Assembly: GCF_022539315.1 (NCBI RefSeq)
Contig: NC_066315.1
Coordinates: forward strand, 103,831,990 to 103,895,989
DNA from: Serinus canaria
Lineage: Eukaryota; Chordata; Aves; Passeriformes; Fringillidae
DNA length: 64,000 bases
Reading direction: 5' to 3'
Position numbers and translations under genes: made by a program. The notes below the pieces were generated by a model. It ran no database searches. It saw only the letters and a program-made list of their open reading frames with translations, and was not told where the DNA came from. Positions 37,782 to 50,109 of this stretch are shown piece after piece (the stretch's first letter is position 1; every line of letters begins with the position of its first letter).

Positions 37782-39531
37782 TGCATCTTGAGGCACAGGA
37801 AAACCTTCTGTAAAATAAAATAACAAAGTAACTTTTGTTCAGCAGCTACTCATTGCATAAAACTTGTTCTGTCAGATGCCTCCCCTTGATGCTGATGTCA
37901 TACTTTGGCACCAAATTACAAGAATCAAGATCAGCTTGGTCTTGAGAGTATGCAAGGATGTTAGAAAAAGTGCTACACTCCATTTGAGCAGGAGAGAATG
38001 GAAACAATGTATGGAAAGTAACCAAAGCTGTACAGTTAGGGGTATTTATTGCAAATCAAGTAGTAAAAATTATTTTCTGATCTATCATATGAGTAGGTGC
38101 AGTTAGCCAGTGGAGACAATATCATTCCACTAAGACAGGGAGCAGGGAGCATGAACTCAGTGATATTTAGAGCAGAAAGACAAACTCCATGGTGCTATAT
38201 CACACAGAAAGGGGTTACAGGGGCCTTTGCATGAGGAGTGCTGAAATGAACCCATGGAGTTCAACCCAGTTGTTACTCTCTGAATGATGGACTAAGTGGA
38301 AAGCAAGATTCCTGGGGCAAGAGGGGCAAGAAATGAGACAATTGTGGGATGTTGCTTGCTGGAACAGGAGAAGAAAACAGCTCTGATGCTCCAGAGGCAG
38401 AGATCTGCAGTCATTTACAGAACAGAAGATTCTCCTGCTGAAACACAGGGACAGAGGAGCAGCACAGAAAGTGTGCTCACATCAGAGGTGTATGTGCTAA
38501 TAGCATTGATTGTCCATGTGTGACTTCATTATAGCCTCCTGCAGGTCCTGGAGGAGAGCAATCCATCACAGAGCTCCTTGGTGCACAGATGGTACTGAAC
38601 TGGCAGAACTTCCACCAAAGTTTCCACACAGAAGCCTGGGCACCAACTGGAACCAGCACACATGTGCAATTGTTCCAGCCAAACTTTGCTTTTGATATGG
38701 AAATAAAATACTAACTGCTCTTCTCCTGGGCTGAGAGCACTGCCAACCATCAGCCTAGTGAGGACATTTATAGCAAAAATGTATTCATTTCTGTGAGCTG
38801 AAGTTTTATCATGTGTAGAATGAGTCACTCTTTACTAGTGCAGTAATACAGAGCTGCACTCTAATCACAGTTTCCCATCTGTACCATTTATTTGGGAATT
38901 TATGTTAAAATATTAAGCCATCCCAGCCATAATTTGAGTTTTGTCCTGTCCTGACACATTTTACCCTTGTTCACTTCCTTTCTTTTTTCCAATAAATTTG
39001 TTTCTCCCTTTTATCACCCACCCAGACAACCTCTGCATTTTCCTTATATTCTGGTATTTTCCAGCAGCAAACACAAGACTGAGTCTGACAATGTTGGGAA
39101 ACCCAGATGTATCTGCTTCCTTTAGCATTTAGTGTTGTCTATCCTAAATGTACTTGTTATTAACAAACAAAACCTAGCATATAATTTCATTGCTTCAGGA
39201 GACTAAGAATAGACCTGAATTAAGGAGAATCAACCAAGAAGTTCCAAGGAAAATCAGAAAAAAATCCCCATAAATCTGAAAACAAAGTCCTGCTGTTTCT
39301 CTAGTGTAAACTTGATTGGCAGATTTGAGTTCTGGAACTTGTTTAGTTACAGTATAATAGGGACATTAATTTTATTCAAATTTTAATTTTAAAAATTACA
39401 ATATAATCACAAGGGTAACATTTATAGCTAAACTAACCTCATGCTTACTCACTAATAATTTTTTGTTAAAGTGAAAACAGCATTATGGCAACTCAAATAC
39501 AAATGTTAGTATGCATTTTAGACTACAAACA

Positions 39532-39565
39532 AAGTGTCATTTAGCCAAAAGTGCCATTTAGCCAC
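39532..39565. repeat. 17-bp tandem duplication (2 copies)
   Basis: aagtgtcatttagccaa at 39532-39548 is followed by aagtgccatttagccac at 39549-39565, two differences. Confidence 0.85.
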
Positions 39566-41250
39566 TTACCTACGTAGTGTTCAGTTAGATCAGACTAATC
39601 CAGAAAAAAAAAAAGAGTTATAGCAATATTAATATTCATGTGTTTTAAGGTGTTTTTATAATTTTTAGAGGTTGAATGAGAACAAATGCAGCAGATGGAT
39701 AAACAAACTCAAATGGATGGTGCTCTATGAATCATGAACCTCTACCAGAGATAATGTCAAAATTTAGCTGATGTTAAATACCTCATGCTACCACTACCAC
39801 TGTCACTAGCTTCATGACCAGTCAAGCTACCTTTGTGACAGGGAAAAATAAATAAAGAGAAACTATAAAGAAGACTTTGCTGCAGTTAAATCACACCATG
39901 ACTAAGCAGTCAACACACTAAGTAGTTAGATCATGCAAGAAAAAAGCAGTCAGTTTTACATCAAAACATGTAAATATGAGCTCTGTTTTGGTTTGTTGTT
40001 TTGTTTTTTTGGTTTTTCTTTTTTGTTGAGGCCAATTATTTCCACAGGCTCACCAACAGCCCCCCGCACCAGCTTGAATGGCATACATCAGTAGCTGATA
40101 TTCACAGACTGTGTTTGCATACTTCTTATTCAACTCTATGGGGTTAAGAAAGACTTAGGAAAGAAAAAATTTGATTATTTCCTCGCATAATTTAGCAAAT
40201 TACTTGGTGTTTGATCATTACACAAAAGTTGTACAATGGACAGCTCCCTGGCAATGGAGAAGGACAGCAGCCCCTCCAGCAAGGGTTCAATTCCACAGTG
40301 CCAAAACCAGGCAAGGAAAGGAGATCCAATCTGGATCTCTGATTTAGTCCCTGGCTGTCATCGAGCACGTTCTCTGTGACAAGAGCATGTCCAATGGCAA
40401 GCAAGGAAGTCAAGTCAACAAGGCCAAGCACAGCATTATCACAACTAAGTTTGTGCAAAAGCTGAGCACCAGAGCTTCCTAGGCCAGTGGGGAAGGTGGG
40501 TCCTTCATTCAGATGGTGGCTTCTCATTTAGTCTTTCTGCTGATGGAGAAAAAGGGCATTAATCCATGAGGGACCACAGTCTGGGCATCTGTGCAGTTTC
40601 GGAGCTCATTAGGGAATAGACTGGGTTTGGCTATTTTTGTAAATGGATCAGCAAAATTAAATGTACATGTTTACACCCCAAACTTGTGTTAATATAGTGA
40701 CTGCATGATTTGCTATTCATTCTTGTCCCATGCTGTTTGAGTGAAGGATTAAAAGAAGCTGCCTTCTTTGCTAAACTAGAATGAATATTTTTAAGTGAGA
40801 AAACACTAATGAGGCAAAATGAAAATTAAAATATCAAAAGGTAAATGAGGAATTCTGATAGCTCACTTCCTTTAAAATAAAAAGGAAAATTATTAAAAAT
40901 TTACCTTATAACCAAGATGGCCATGAGTTCTATGAAACCACAGCATTTGGAAAAATGCATTCCCTTTTCTGTACACATTGTTGAACCAGTCAGAGCTCTT
41001 TCTTACAGTGATTTGAAAGATGCTACATTTGAGAATACAGCTGTTATTGTTTTCGGATTTATAGACATACCTAGAGGTAACTGTAAACTGTTTGAGTGAC
41101 TGCCATAAGCTACCCTGAAATGACTGGCAGCCTTTCACAGCAGTTACTCAAAAGGAAGTTATAATCCCAATACAAGCAGATGAACAATTATGGGAATACC
41201 AGAGATGTCTGGAACTGCTTTTTGTTTGAATTTCTTCTAGCAGATTTCAT

Positions 41251-41330
41251 CTGAAATGTAGCACTGGAAGGGACCTCCTGAGTTACTGAATCCAATTTCC
41301 TATCATCACTGCTAACAGAGTCAGAAAACA
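41251..41330 (-). mobile_element. possible old CR1-like LINE end
   Basis: The words 'gcactggaagggacctcctg', 'gttactgaatccaatttcc' recall the reverse complement of CR1/L3-type 3' ends (ggaagggacctc..gtcatctagtccaa). Only about 80 bp can be aligned by eye and no terminal short repeat is clear, so this is a weak call. Confidence 0.35.
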
Positions 41331-41519
41331 CCATGAATTTGGCAAGAGCTCAGTGATGGTAAACTGCCAGTCTCCCTGGCTTGGCATTCAGAGGGAAAAG
41401 CATAAGCAGGTAGCCAGGGGTGGCCGAATTTACTGAAAATTGCTACTGAAATGTAACAGTTTCTCAGACCAGCATGGAACTGGATTTTGCAGGGTTCAGC
41501 ACCCAGATAAGGGTGAGGG

Positions 41520-41542
41520 AGCCCTCCCACCAGGGGAGGGCT
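41520..41542. repeat. 9-bp GC-rich inverted repeat (hairpin)
   Basis: AGCCCTCCC at 41520-41528 and GGGAGGGCT at 41534-41542 are exact reverse complements around a 5-nt loop (accag). The right half overlaps a CTCF-like word, CCACCAGGGGAGGGC at 41527-41541. Confidence 0.9.
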
Positions 41543-42977
41543 GACAGTAGCTGGGTGCCCAAGGGCTTGGGAGTTAGAGGGTAAGAACCTAAAGAGCTCC
41601 AGAACAGAGGCTTAAGGGATAAGAAATACCTGAGCATAAATTATTCGTGCTCCTCCTTAAAACAAATGAATCGATGAAAGCAGCTCCTGCAAAGCCTCAG
41701 CTGTGTAGCTTCCAAACCTTGAGGGCAGTTTCTGCCAATAGTCTGGTCCCCTGAGCCAGCATCACAAACTTCAACGCTGAATTTTAGTCTCATACAGCTC
41801 AGAGCAAGTCTGGGTTTAGCTGAATCTTGAATGAAAGGCACGGTATGTTCCTTGGGTAAAAATCCAGTAAAACAACTTAGAGGATAGTAACCCATCCATG
41901 CAAATTTAAATCAATATCTAGAAGTCTATAGCGAGAGGGAGTTCCTTGTGAAGTGTTGGACCTTAAGGACTTGTTTTGGAGCTGTGGGGCAATGAAAAGC
42001 CTCTCACCCTCAAGAGGAGTTCCCCAAAAGCAGTTGTGTTTCCTGAAGTTCTCCAACTGTCAGGAAATGGGAGTGCTGGACTGTCATGTCTGTGGCCCTG
42101 AGAAGTCCAGCTGGTGAGCCCATCAAACTGAATAAACACTGCATTTTCTAGGCAGCAGTATGGAAGAAAAACTTCTGAAAATGCTGGTCATGCTTTGTCC
42201 AACAACACCTCTTGGGAAGGCAAGTTTCCTTTCTGAGGATGGACACAATGATTTTATCACTCTGCCCCTTAGTCATAGAGACCATCCCATACGAAACATC
42301 CTGACTCCATCCCTCAGTACAGGCTGGATCCACATCTTGGTCTTGCTGCCTCAGAGCCACACAGGTGCTGTACAAAAAGAGAGGAGATTATTGAAACTGG
42401 ATGAATGGGCATCTAGATTGACTTTCTCCTTTGGGCACAGCACACCAGGAGCAGAGTTACTAATTGCTGGGAGCAGAGCTGAATGCCAGCAGGCATCCAG
42501 GCAAGAGGTCAAGTCTCACTCTTGTATCCTGTCTATAATAAAAATGAAAAAAATGTTACTACACATTATAAAGCTCTTCAAAAATGAAGAAATTGTGATT
42601 TTCTTTGACACTGTCACTTCCTCCTCTGAATTGTCAGAGGAATCAAAATCTGATCTCCACATTAAGTCAAAAGGCCATCCCAAGGTAACTGGCAGATTTA
42701 ATTTGATTAAGGGTAGAGTCTTCTCAGTTGTGTTTTAATTAGCATTTTGTTTTCTTCCAATGAAAAAAAGAGGAAGTCTTATGTGTCCTGGAATGCAGAA
42801 AGAAAGTGTTTATAACCTCTTGAGATCTTCATTCATTAGTCTGTTTCCCTCAAGTGGCGCCATAACCCTCTGTTTTCATATGGAAATATACAGAAACATA
42901 AACAGAAATGGATGTATGCTTATGGACTCAGGAGGAAAAGAATAACAACAAAAATTGCAGATCCAGCATTTAAGGAC

Positions 42978-42991
42978 TTTTTTTTTTTTTT
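42978..42991. repeat. poly(T) tract, 14 bases
   Basis: A direct run of T followed by gcag. It resembles a splice acceptor tract, but no matching donor or conserved peptide was found. Confidence 0.85.
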
Positions 42992-43207
42992 GCAGTATTG
43001 CTGTGCAAAGCAGTCTGGAAATCATAGCATAATCAGTGAAATATCATTTAGCAGAAATTGTTCTGTGACTTCACTAAACATATTTGCTGAAAATTATGGC
43101 TAAGTAATGCAAAAAAGTCACATCTTTTAAATAATGTATTGATCTGATGATGGACAACAATCATCTAATACATCATTAGATAATGTGTCAGCCAACCACA
43201 TAATTGG

Positions 43208-43258
43208 TAGCCTAATGAATAGTTCATATATAATAGCCTAATGATAGTTCATATATAA
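43208..43258. repeat. 25/26-bp tandem duplication (2 copies)
   Basis: tagcctaatgaatagttcat at 43208 onward and tagcctaatgatagttcat at 43234 onward, both followed by atataa. The second unit lacks one A. Confidence 0.9.
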
Positions 43259-43750
43259 TTTACTCAAAGAAATATGCTTTATTTCCCAGATTTAAATAAA
43301 TGATTCATCTAGATGTATTTGTTAGCTGATACAAATATCTTCTTAAGGTCCAAGTGAAAAAGATCTTCCCACTGCATTTGAACACAGGCTCTTTAGAGAG
43401 TTTAGAGCATATCTGCCAATGCCTTTTTACTGGAAAAATGACCACAGATTACAAATGTACCTACATGCTTATATATTTCCATAAATTCTAGTGTAAACAA
43501 TCAGCTTGGGTTTTTTTCCTATCAAAAAGTCTCTAAAGAGTCAGCTCCATAACAAATTCCAATGTCTGTGGATAAGTGTCTTAATTTGTGTTGTTGCAAA
43601 TTGTTATTTGAGTTCATTAGTATATTTGCACATGATTTCTCTATAAAATATAATCTCCAGTTTTCTGGCAAATGCATCTGATGCAAATGGAGACCAGAAC
43701 AGAATGTAAGGTTGTGTAAAACTAAACAGCTCAATTGAGCAATGTGGACA

Positions 43751-45572
43751 TTAGAATTGAGTCTGGCAAGGAATAACGAAAAGGGCTTTTAAAAGTACAT
43801 CAGCAGCAAAAGGAAGATTAGAAATTATGTGGGGCTGCTGCTAAATCAGATGGGTGGCCTGGTAATGGAGACACAGAGAAGGCAGAATTACTAAATGTCT
43901 TCTTCGCCTCAGTCTTTACTGCTGAGGATGCTCATCAGGAATCCCAGACCTCAGAGGTAAGAGAAGAAGGCTGGAGAAAGCAAGACTTCCTCTTGGTTGT
44001 AGAGAGCTGTGCTAGGGACCAGCTTAGCAGGCTTAACACCAATAAATCCCTGGGCTCTGATGGGATACATCCATGGGTGCTGGTGGAGCCACAGATGTTG
44101 TTGTTCTGCCGCTCTCCATCATCTTTGAAAAATCACAGAGGGCAGGGGAGGTGTTCCATGACTTGAGAAAAGCCAATGTTACTCCCATCCTCAAAAATAG
44201 CAAGAATGGGGACACAGGAAACTACCAGCCAGTCAGCCTCGCCTCCAATCCTGGAACAGATCATTCTGGAGATCATGATCAAGCATGTAAAAGAAAATAA
44301 GGTCATTGGAAGGAGTCATCATGAATCCACCAAGGGGAAATCATGCCTGACCAATCTGAGGATTGGTCATCTCATCCATGATGGTGTAATAGGATGGGTG
44401 AATGAAGAAAGGGCAGTGGATGTTGTCTTCCTCAATTTCAGCAAGGCTTTTGGCACTGTCACCCATAATATCCTCCTGGGTAAGCTCAGAAAATGTGGGT
44501 TAGATGAAAGGACAGTGAGGTAGATCAAGAAATAGCTGGATGGCAGAACTCAAAGGGTTTTGATCAGTTGAGCAGATTCTAGTTGGAGGCCTGTAGTCAG
44601 TGCATTCCATGGATCAATACTGGTTCCAGCCTAATTCAACTTGTTTATCAATGACCTGGACAAAGAAATCAAGTGCACCCTCAGCAAGGTTGCTGATGAC
44701 ACAAAACTGGGGGCAGTGGCTGATACACCTGAAGGCTCTGCTGCCATTCAGTGGGACCTTGGTAGGCTGGAGGGTTGGGTGGAAAGAAACCTGATGGGCT
44801 TCAACAAGGGCAAGGGCAGGGTCCTGCACCTGGGGAAGAATAACCCCAAGTACCAGCACAGACTGGAGGAGCAGCCTCCACTGGAGAACAGCTCTCTGGA
44901 GAAGGACCTGGGAGTCTTGGTGGATCACAGATTGTCTCTCAACCAGCAGTGCCTTTGCAGCCAGAAGTGCCAATGGCATCATGAGGTGCATCAGGAAGAG
45001 TGTGGCCCAGCAGGTCAAGAGAGTTGACCCTCCCCTTCTACTCTGCCTTAGTGAAGTCACACCTGAAATGCTGTGTATGATTCTGGGCTTCACAGCTCAA
45101 GAAAGACAAGGATCTACAGGAGAGGGTCCTGCAGAGACCACAAAGATGAGGAGTTTGGAATCTTTTTCTTATGAGGAGAGATAGTAGGAGCTGGGACTGT
45201 TTAGTCTGGAGAAGAAAAGACTGAGAGGGGATGCAATTAATGTTTTTAAATCTCTCAAAGGCGGGTGCCACGAGGATGGTGCCAGACTCCTTTCAGTGGT
45301 GCCCAATGACAGGACAAGGAATAATGGCCATAAAAAGTCTCACAATAAATTCCTCATCAACATGAGGAAGAACTTCTGTACACTGAGGGTGGCAGAGCAG
45401 TGGAACAGATGCCTGTGGAAGTTGTGGAGTGTCCCTCTCTGGAGATGTCCAAAATCCATCTGAACATATTTCTCTGTCTCCTGATAAAGCAGGTGATCCT
45501 GCCTTGGCAGTAGGGTTGGACTGGATCATCTCCAGAGGTCCCTCCCAAACCCAGCAATTCTGTGATTCTGTG
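43751..45572 (+). mobile_element. CR1 LINE, 5'-truncated, about 1.8 kb
   Basis: The largest element in the window. It begins inside the second CR1 open frame, keeps most of the reverse-transcriptase region and the whole 3' untranslated part (including 'agactcctttcagtggtgcc', 'ggaagaacttctgtacactg' and 'gttggactggatcatctcca'), and ends with the typical 'attctgtgattctgtg'. The endonuclease half of the frame and the first open frame are missing, as expected of incomplete reverse transcription. Compared with the short CR1 pieces elsewhere, the 3' end has the 'gatcatctccagaggtccct' form, which points to a different CR1 subfamily from the copies at 6703 and 34948. No target-site duplication is evident, which is normal for CR1. 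Confidence 0.97.
43754..45027 (+). pseudogene. CR1 ORF2 (reverse transcriptase), broken remnant
   Basis: In life this protein copies CR1 RNA into DNA at a nicked target. The remnant can be followed in three frames. The first, from 43754, reads through a block KYISSKRK. The second, near 44150-44270, contains NYQPVSL, the family's NYRPVSL motif. The third covers 44281-45027 with KGKSCLTNL, the motif-A region and then INDLD and ADDTKLG. There are at least two frameshifts, in-frame stops at 44521, 44533 and others before 44641, and an early stop near 43790. In motif A (FLNFSKAFG) the usual Asp residues are Asn (44434-44436) and Gly (44452-44454). The Asp pair of the second active-site motif (44695-44700) remains. 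The protein is inactive. Confidence 0.95.
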
Positions 45573-48500
45573 ACATTGCAGTGACAGCTGGAAGATCTGA
45601 TGGGACATGGAGAAGTGCAAGGTCTTCTCAAGCCAAGGTCTCCTGAATTGCCTGGAAGGAGTGTCTGACTCTGTTAACTACAGGTTTGCAGGTATAAGTG
45701 GTAGGACCAAGTCCAGAGCCCATGCACTTTTATTACTTTCTTTTACAGCTGCACTTTTTCTTCTCCAGAGCTTTCTCAGGACACCCCAGACATTTAAATG
45801 CAGGGGATTCTTTCTGTACTGTGGAGTCATGAGCTGCTTCAGGGCCCCTCCTGAGCTTAGCACAGAGGTGCATGGTGCCTTCTGCCTCCTCTGCCTAAAG
45901 ATGAGCTTGCTGTGAAGTACACAAATCTCATCAACCCTTCCTTACCAAACCTCCAAACCTTGAAAACAACAGATCATTGGTGAACCATTACCTTATATGC
46001 TAAGAAGCTCTAGCTTAACGTAACAAAGTTATTATACACGTTTCCTACAAAAACAAAATTAAAAGCACCCAAGAGTTCCTAAAATTGCAATGTTTTACTT
46101 GTAAACAGTGTTGATTAAATATTATCACAATATACTTTGCTATTTTTTTTAAAACTGATTGAGCTCAAATGGGCTGAGACCTGTTCCTGTTGAAAGCAGT
46201 ATGATGCTAGAAAGCTGAATTCATCTCTGTAAATGTTTATATGTTTACTACAAAATCTATGCATACTACAATTTCACACAAAATGTTATAATGAGGAGAA
46301 TTAGGGATTCATTGTCAGAGTTCTGGAAATCAGCATTATCTTGAACTTTAAAACAACATATTTACAATTAAATCTACTCTGTTCAATCTAATTTCTTATT
46401 TCCTTCACACCTGAGTGAATGCTCATGGAAATAGTGAAATCACTTGACCATAGATGTATTCCTTTAGAAAAATCTGCTGTTGCTTCACACCATAAAGGAT
46501 AACATTTTAAAAAATTTAATTAAATTGAATCACTTATTGTCCTTCTCTGAATGCCTAAACCATTTTCAGTAACACTGTAAGAATTCAATCTGAAGCTATT
46601 ATCTACCATGGAAAATTTCTGTGTGAGCTGATAATGTGTGATAAGGTTATTAGTAAGTGAAATAAACTATAAATAGGTTCGCAGATTAAAAAAGAAAAAA
46701 AAAAAAAGCCAACACTTTTAAAAGTGAAATTTCACGCTTTTTGCTATACTTAATCTAAAACACATGCTACAATCCCAAAGCAGTGGTCATTGCAAATTGA
46801 TGCACGTTTTAACTAGAACAAGGCACTGGGTACCCATTAACTCCTTTTATTTTAATTTAGCAGTAAAAGCTTTCATAATAGCCATTAGACAAGAGAGAAA
46901 CCTTTGACATTAAAGAGAGAAAGCATATATATAAATAAAATAAAAATTTAATTTACAGCACTAGAACTGGCAAATATATATTAACAAACCTAAAAACTTG
47001 GTTCTAAATAATTGAATTGGATTAATACAAATGAGAAATATATCAAAAAATATATAAAAATCCAGAGGGAATTAATTTTAGAGCTCTGCAGATGGAGGCA
47101 GACCTATGTTTAAATATATATTTTTCCAGTTATGCCTTGAGGAAATAAACCAATTTTGCTTTCCCAGCTCTTTGTATGTATTTGTAGCAATTAAAATTTC
47201 TTGTAATATCTGGTCGACGAAAGGGGTAGATAAATGTAAATGTTTGCAGGCACCATAACCTGTTCTTTTCCCCAGTTTGAGAATACTTTTTTCCTTGTAT
47301 TTCTCAAATCTTAGCTTTAAAAAGTGACAAGTGCTAAAAGTGACAAAGTACTTTAAAAAGTACTTTAAAAAATGGTATTTTGGAGTAAACCTGGCCATCC
47401 CCCTCCATTCACTATTTTTAGTGTCCAGTTAGAAGAATCATGACTTTGCTACTTTAGGTAATATGGGGGGAGGGGGAAAGGAAAAATTATTAAGGATCCA
47501 ATCCACATTGGAATGGAAGAAAAAAAAGTCTCTCTGAAGCCTAGGCCAGAGCAAGTTGGGATTTTTTTATCTTAATGTGATTCTTTTCCTGGATGCTGTC
47601 AATAGTTTAAACAGGAACAAGGTTTGGATAACAGGGCTTGGCAGCAGGGCTGAGTGCTACACCTGATTTGCTTTTTGCACGGTTTCTGCTTGGCCCTGGG
47701 AGACAGAAGAGACACATGCCAAGAAGGAGAAGCGACTGCGTCTAAACCCCTATTACATATCAAACCCTATCTGTATCTACCCCCTGGGAAGTGGGGTACC
47801 AAGGCTTCTCAGAGGCTTCACAGCGTCCCTGAGCTTGCTGGGGATGCCAGTGCTTGCCCAGACTCCAGCACACACCCAAACAGTACCCAAACGCCAGATA
47901 ATAGAGTCAGACTCTGTTTCCATCTTTCTCACAGAAATGCGAGTTTTAGCTAACCAAAAGTCAGCCTCAATACAGCTCCTAATTCTTCTTTCTGTGTCCG
48001 CACAGTGCCATGTGGCATACAGGGCTCCTGACCGGGGACCCAGGCTCCTCTGGGTCAGGACCTCCTTTTACTCTGCTCATAAAAATAGCACCCATAAAGA
48101 AGATAGAGTGAGCTCTGCTCATCTTGCCAGTTTTAGCTTTGCCCATCAAGCAGGACACATTTATTGTGTGATTCTGATATGGAAAAATATTCTACCAAAT
48201 CCTTCCTTGAATTTCAGCCTACAATATAAACATGTAGACAACATGTACTCTAGCTCTGCAGAGACTCAGTTTTTAAAAGTATCAAATCCAACTCCTGTAG
48301 CAAGAAGTCCATTTGCATACAAGTGGGCTGAGCTATCCTTCAGATGATCTGGAGGCCATTTTCCAAGCAAAGGGGGATTTGTGGGGATCCTACTGTGCAG
48401 TTCTCCATTTTGCTGTAGTCAACAAAGTCACCAGGACTCTGTGAAGCACTCAGGCCCACCTGCACAGAACAGCTTGTGAGACTGGGGCCTGGCCACAAAC

Positions 48501-50109
48501 AATAGCAGTTCTTTTGGCAAGCCTGAAAGACCTTCTTGTTGCCATATTGAGGAAGCCCACGCTTCTCCTACTGCACTGCCGTTGATCAGTATCAGAGAAA
48601 AGCATTACTCAAACATGCAACACCATTATTTTTCCAAATTGACGTCTCAGGTCTGTGACAAGCGCTTCTCTTAATACAGCATTACATAAATATTATGCAA
48701 CCACACTTCAAAACTGCTGCGTTGAGAAATTTGAAGGATAATGAGTACTTTTTTCAAAATGTTGCTCCAGTCTTCCCTCTGTCTAGGCAGGAAAGACGGA
48801 TCATGGTCATGATGCTACATGCTGCCTCAGTTAATTTGTCTTTTTATCTGCTTTTGGCTCATACCTCACCTACAACTCTGTGAAAAATGACAGAGTGTGA
48901 ACATCTTGCCATTAATGGGCCATGTGACAGACGCCCAGCACAGCAGGCCAGGGAGAAGCATCCGAGTCTTGCAAACTCTCCTCACTGCTAGATTTACTGA
49001 TGGATGACAGAGCTCTATGGTGCTGACAAAGATGCTGCTGACCTCACTTCCAAGCATGCTAGATGGTTTGCAGCTTACAGCAGTGCATCCAAGACACAAG
49101 AGACAAGAACTAAGCATGTTTTTAGCAGGAGATAGGTTGATTTCTAATATGGAATATGGTTCAGAAATGGTGACATCTCCATAGAGAAATGTTGTTTTGG
49201 AAATGTTTGTGATTAACAGGAACAGCAGATCTTCTTTCTAAGATGTGAATCCACAGAATAGTGGACAATCCCCACCTTTTTCCCTACATACTACCTGTCT
49301 TTTGCTAGAAACTGTCTAATTAAAGTGTTACAATACTTAATCTGGTCAGTTCATAACAAATATTTGGAAAGAGAATGCTTTTGTGAAGGGAACTTTGCCA
49401 GGGCAACAAAACACTTCTTTTACAACATTTCTTGCTATCTTCTGTTCTATTTTTTTAAACATTTTTTTTCCTCCATGCACAACCAACACTCAACTTTTTT
49501 CAGGTTTTATAAAGGGAGCAAAACTTAAGATAGTGCTTTCCTTTGCATTGTTTCTGGAAGCAAATAAATACAGTCTTCTTGCCTGTGAGGAAGAATATCA
49601 GAAAAGTAGGACACAAAATAAAAGCATCTCTGAGTCATACCTACATACACAGCAAACTCAGAAATTCCTTACAACAACTTAGAGAAGTTGTTCCTGTACA
49701 GCCCATGGTACATTTGCATCAGCATTTTAGCTCAAGCTGAGAATTGCTCAAAGATCACTGCTCTCCACACAGTGACGCAGCAACAGTGCACATGAACCAG
49801 ATTCCCTTGAGGTGAAGTATCCCCAGAGACACTCTCCTGAACATCTAATGTAACCCAGCCACAAATGAGCTTTCAATCCACAGGACCAGGCTAGAACCAG
49901 CCAAAAGGAAAACCCTCGAAAAGCCATCATGTGGGCAACATATAGACAAGGGGCTCTCAGCACCATCTCTTTCCACAGATCCACTTCCAGCCCTCCTGTG
50001 GAATTAAACATAACCTATGAATGCTGGCAAGGCCAAGAGAAAGATTTGGGATGTGTGAAGCCAAGGTCAGATCAGGTAAAACCTGCTTCCATTCTGCCCA
50101 ACAGTGAGA
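45573..50109. other. non-coding stretch, no gene seen
   Basis: After the CR1 there is no recognisable element. An A-rich tract (46688-46707) and a markedly AT-rich part (about 46900-47060) are visible. From about 47640 to 48350 the sequence is richer in GC and open in two overlapping plus-strand frames (99 and 170 codons). Neither shows a domain or repeat I know, and overlap of two frames in one direction argues against coding. Confidence 0.55.
46688..46707. repeat. A-rich tract
   Basis: A run of A broken by one G, visible directly. No retroposed body is recognised upstream. Confidence 0.85.

Larger units (their letters stand above)
35195..41250. other. non-coding stretch, no gene seen
   Basis: No gene recognised. 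Small tandem duplications lie at 35478-35523, 37720-37781 and 39532-39565. There is an A run at 36098-36110 and a T/G-rich tract at about 39987-40027. A minus-strand open frame of 111 codons at 40192-40527 is unmatched by anything I know and is treated as a finding only. The part from about 35540 to 35800 is dense in TAAT and CAAT-type words. Confidence 0.55.
41331..43750. other. non-coding stretch, no gene seen
   Basis: It contains a GC-rich hairpin at 41520-41542, an AATAAA in a GC-richer block at about 41940-42150, the longest non-repeat open frame of the window (192 codons, 42160-42738 plus, no recognisable domain), a 14-base T run at 42978-42991 and an AT-rich tandem duplication at 43208-43258. 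None of these adds up to a gene model. Confidence 0.5.

Noticed and set aside
42030..42159. Possible LTR of about 120 bp bounded by gcagt duplications with AATAAA inside
   Set aside because: Far too short for an LTR, and gcagt is a common word. The AATAAA may be chance. No family recognised.
42160..42738. 192-codon open frame, the longest outside repeats
   Set aside because: No domain, signal peptide or family resemblance. Length is near the chance expectation, composition is ordinary AT-rich, and there is no promoter or splice context.
42978..42996. T run followed by gcag, like a 3' splice site
   Set aside because: No plausible exon downstream and no donor. T runs followed by AG are frequent by chance in this sequence.
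44614..45093. 159-codon minus-strand open frame
   Set aside because: It is antisense to the CR1 reverse-transcriptase remnant.
47654..48347. Two overlapping plus-strand open frames (99 and 170 codons)
   Set aside because: They overlap in different frames of the same strand and neither has a recognisable domain. GC-richer composition explains them.
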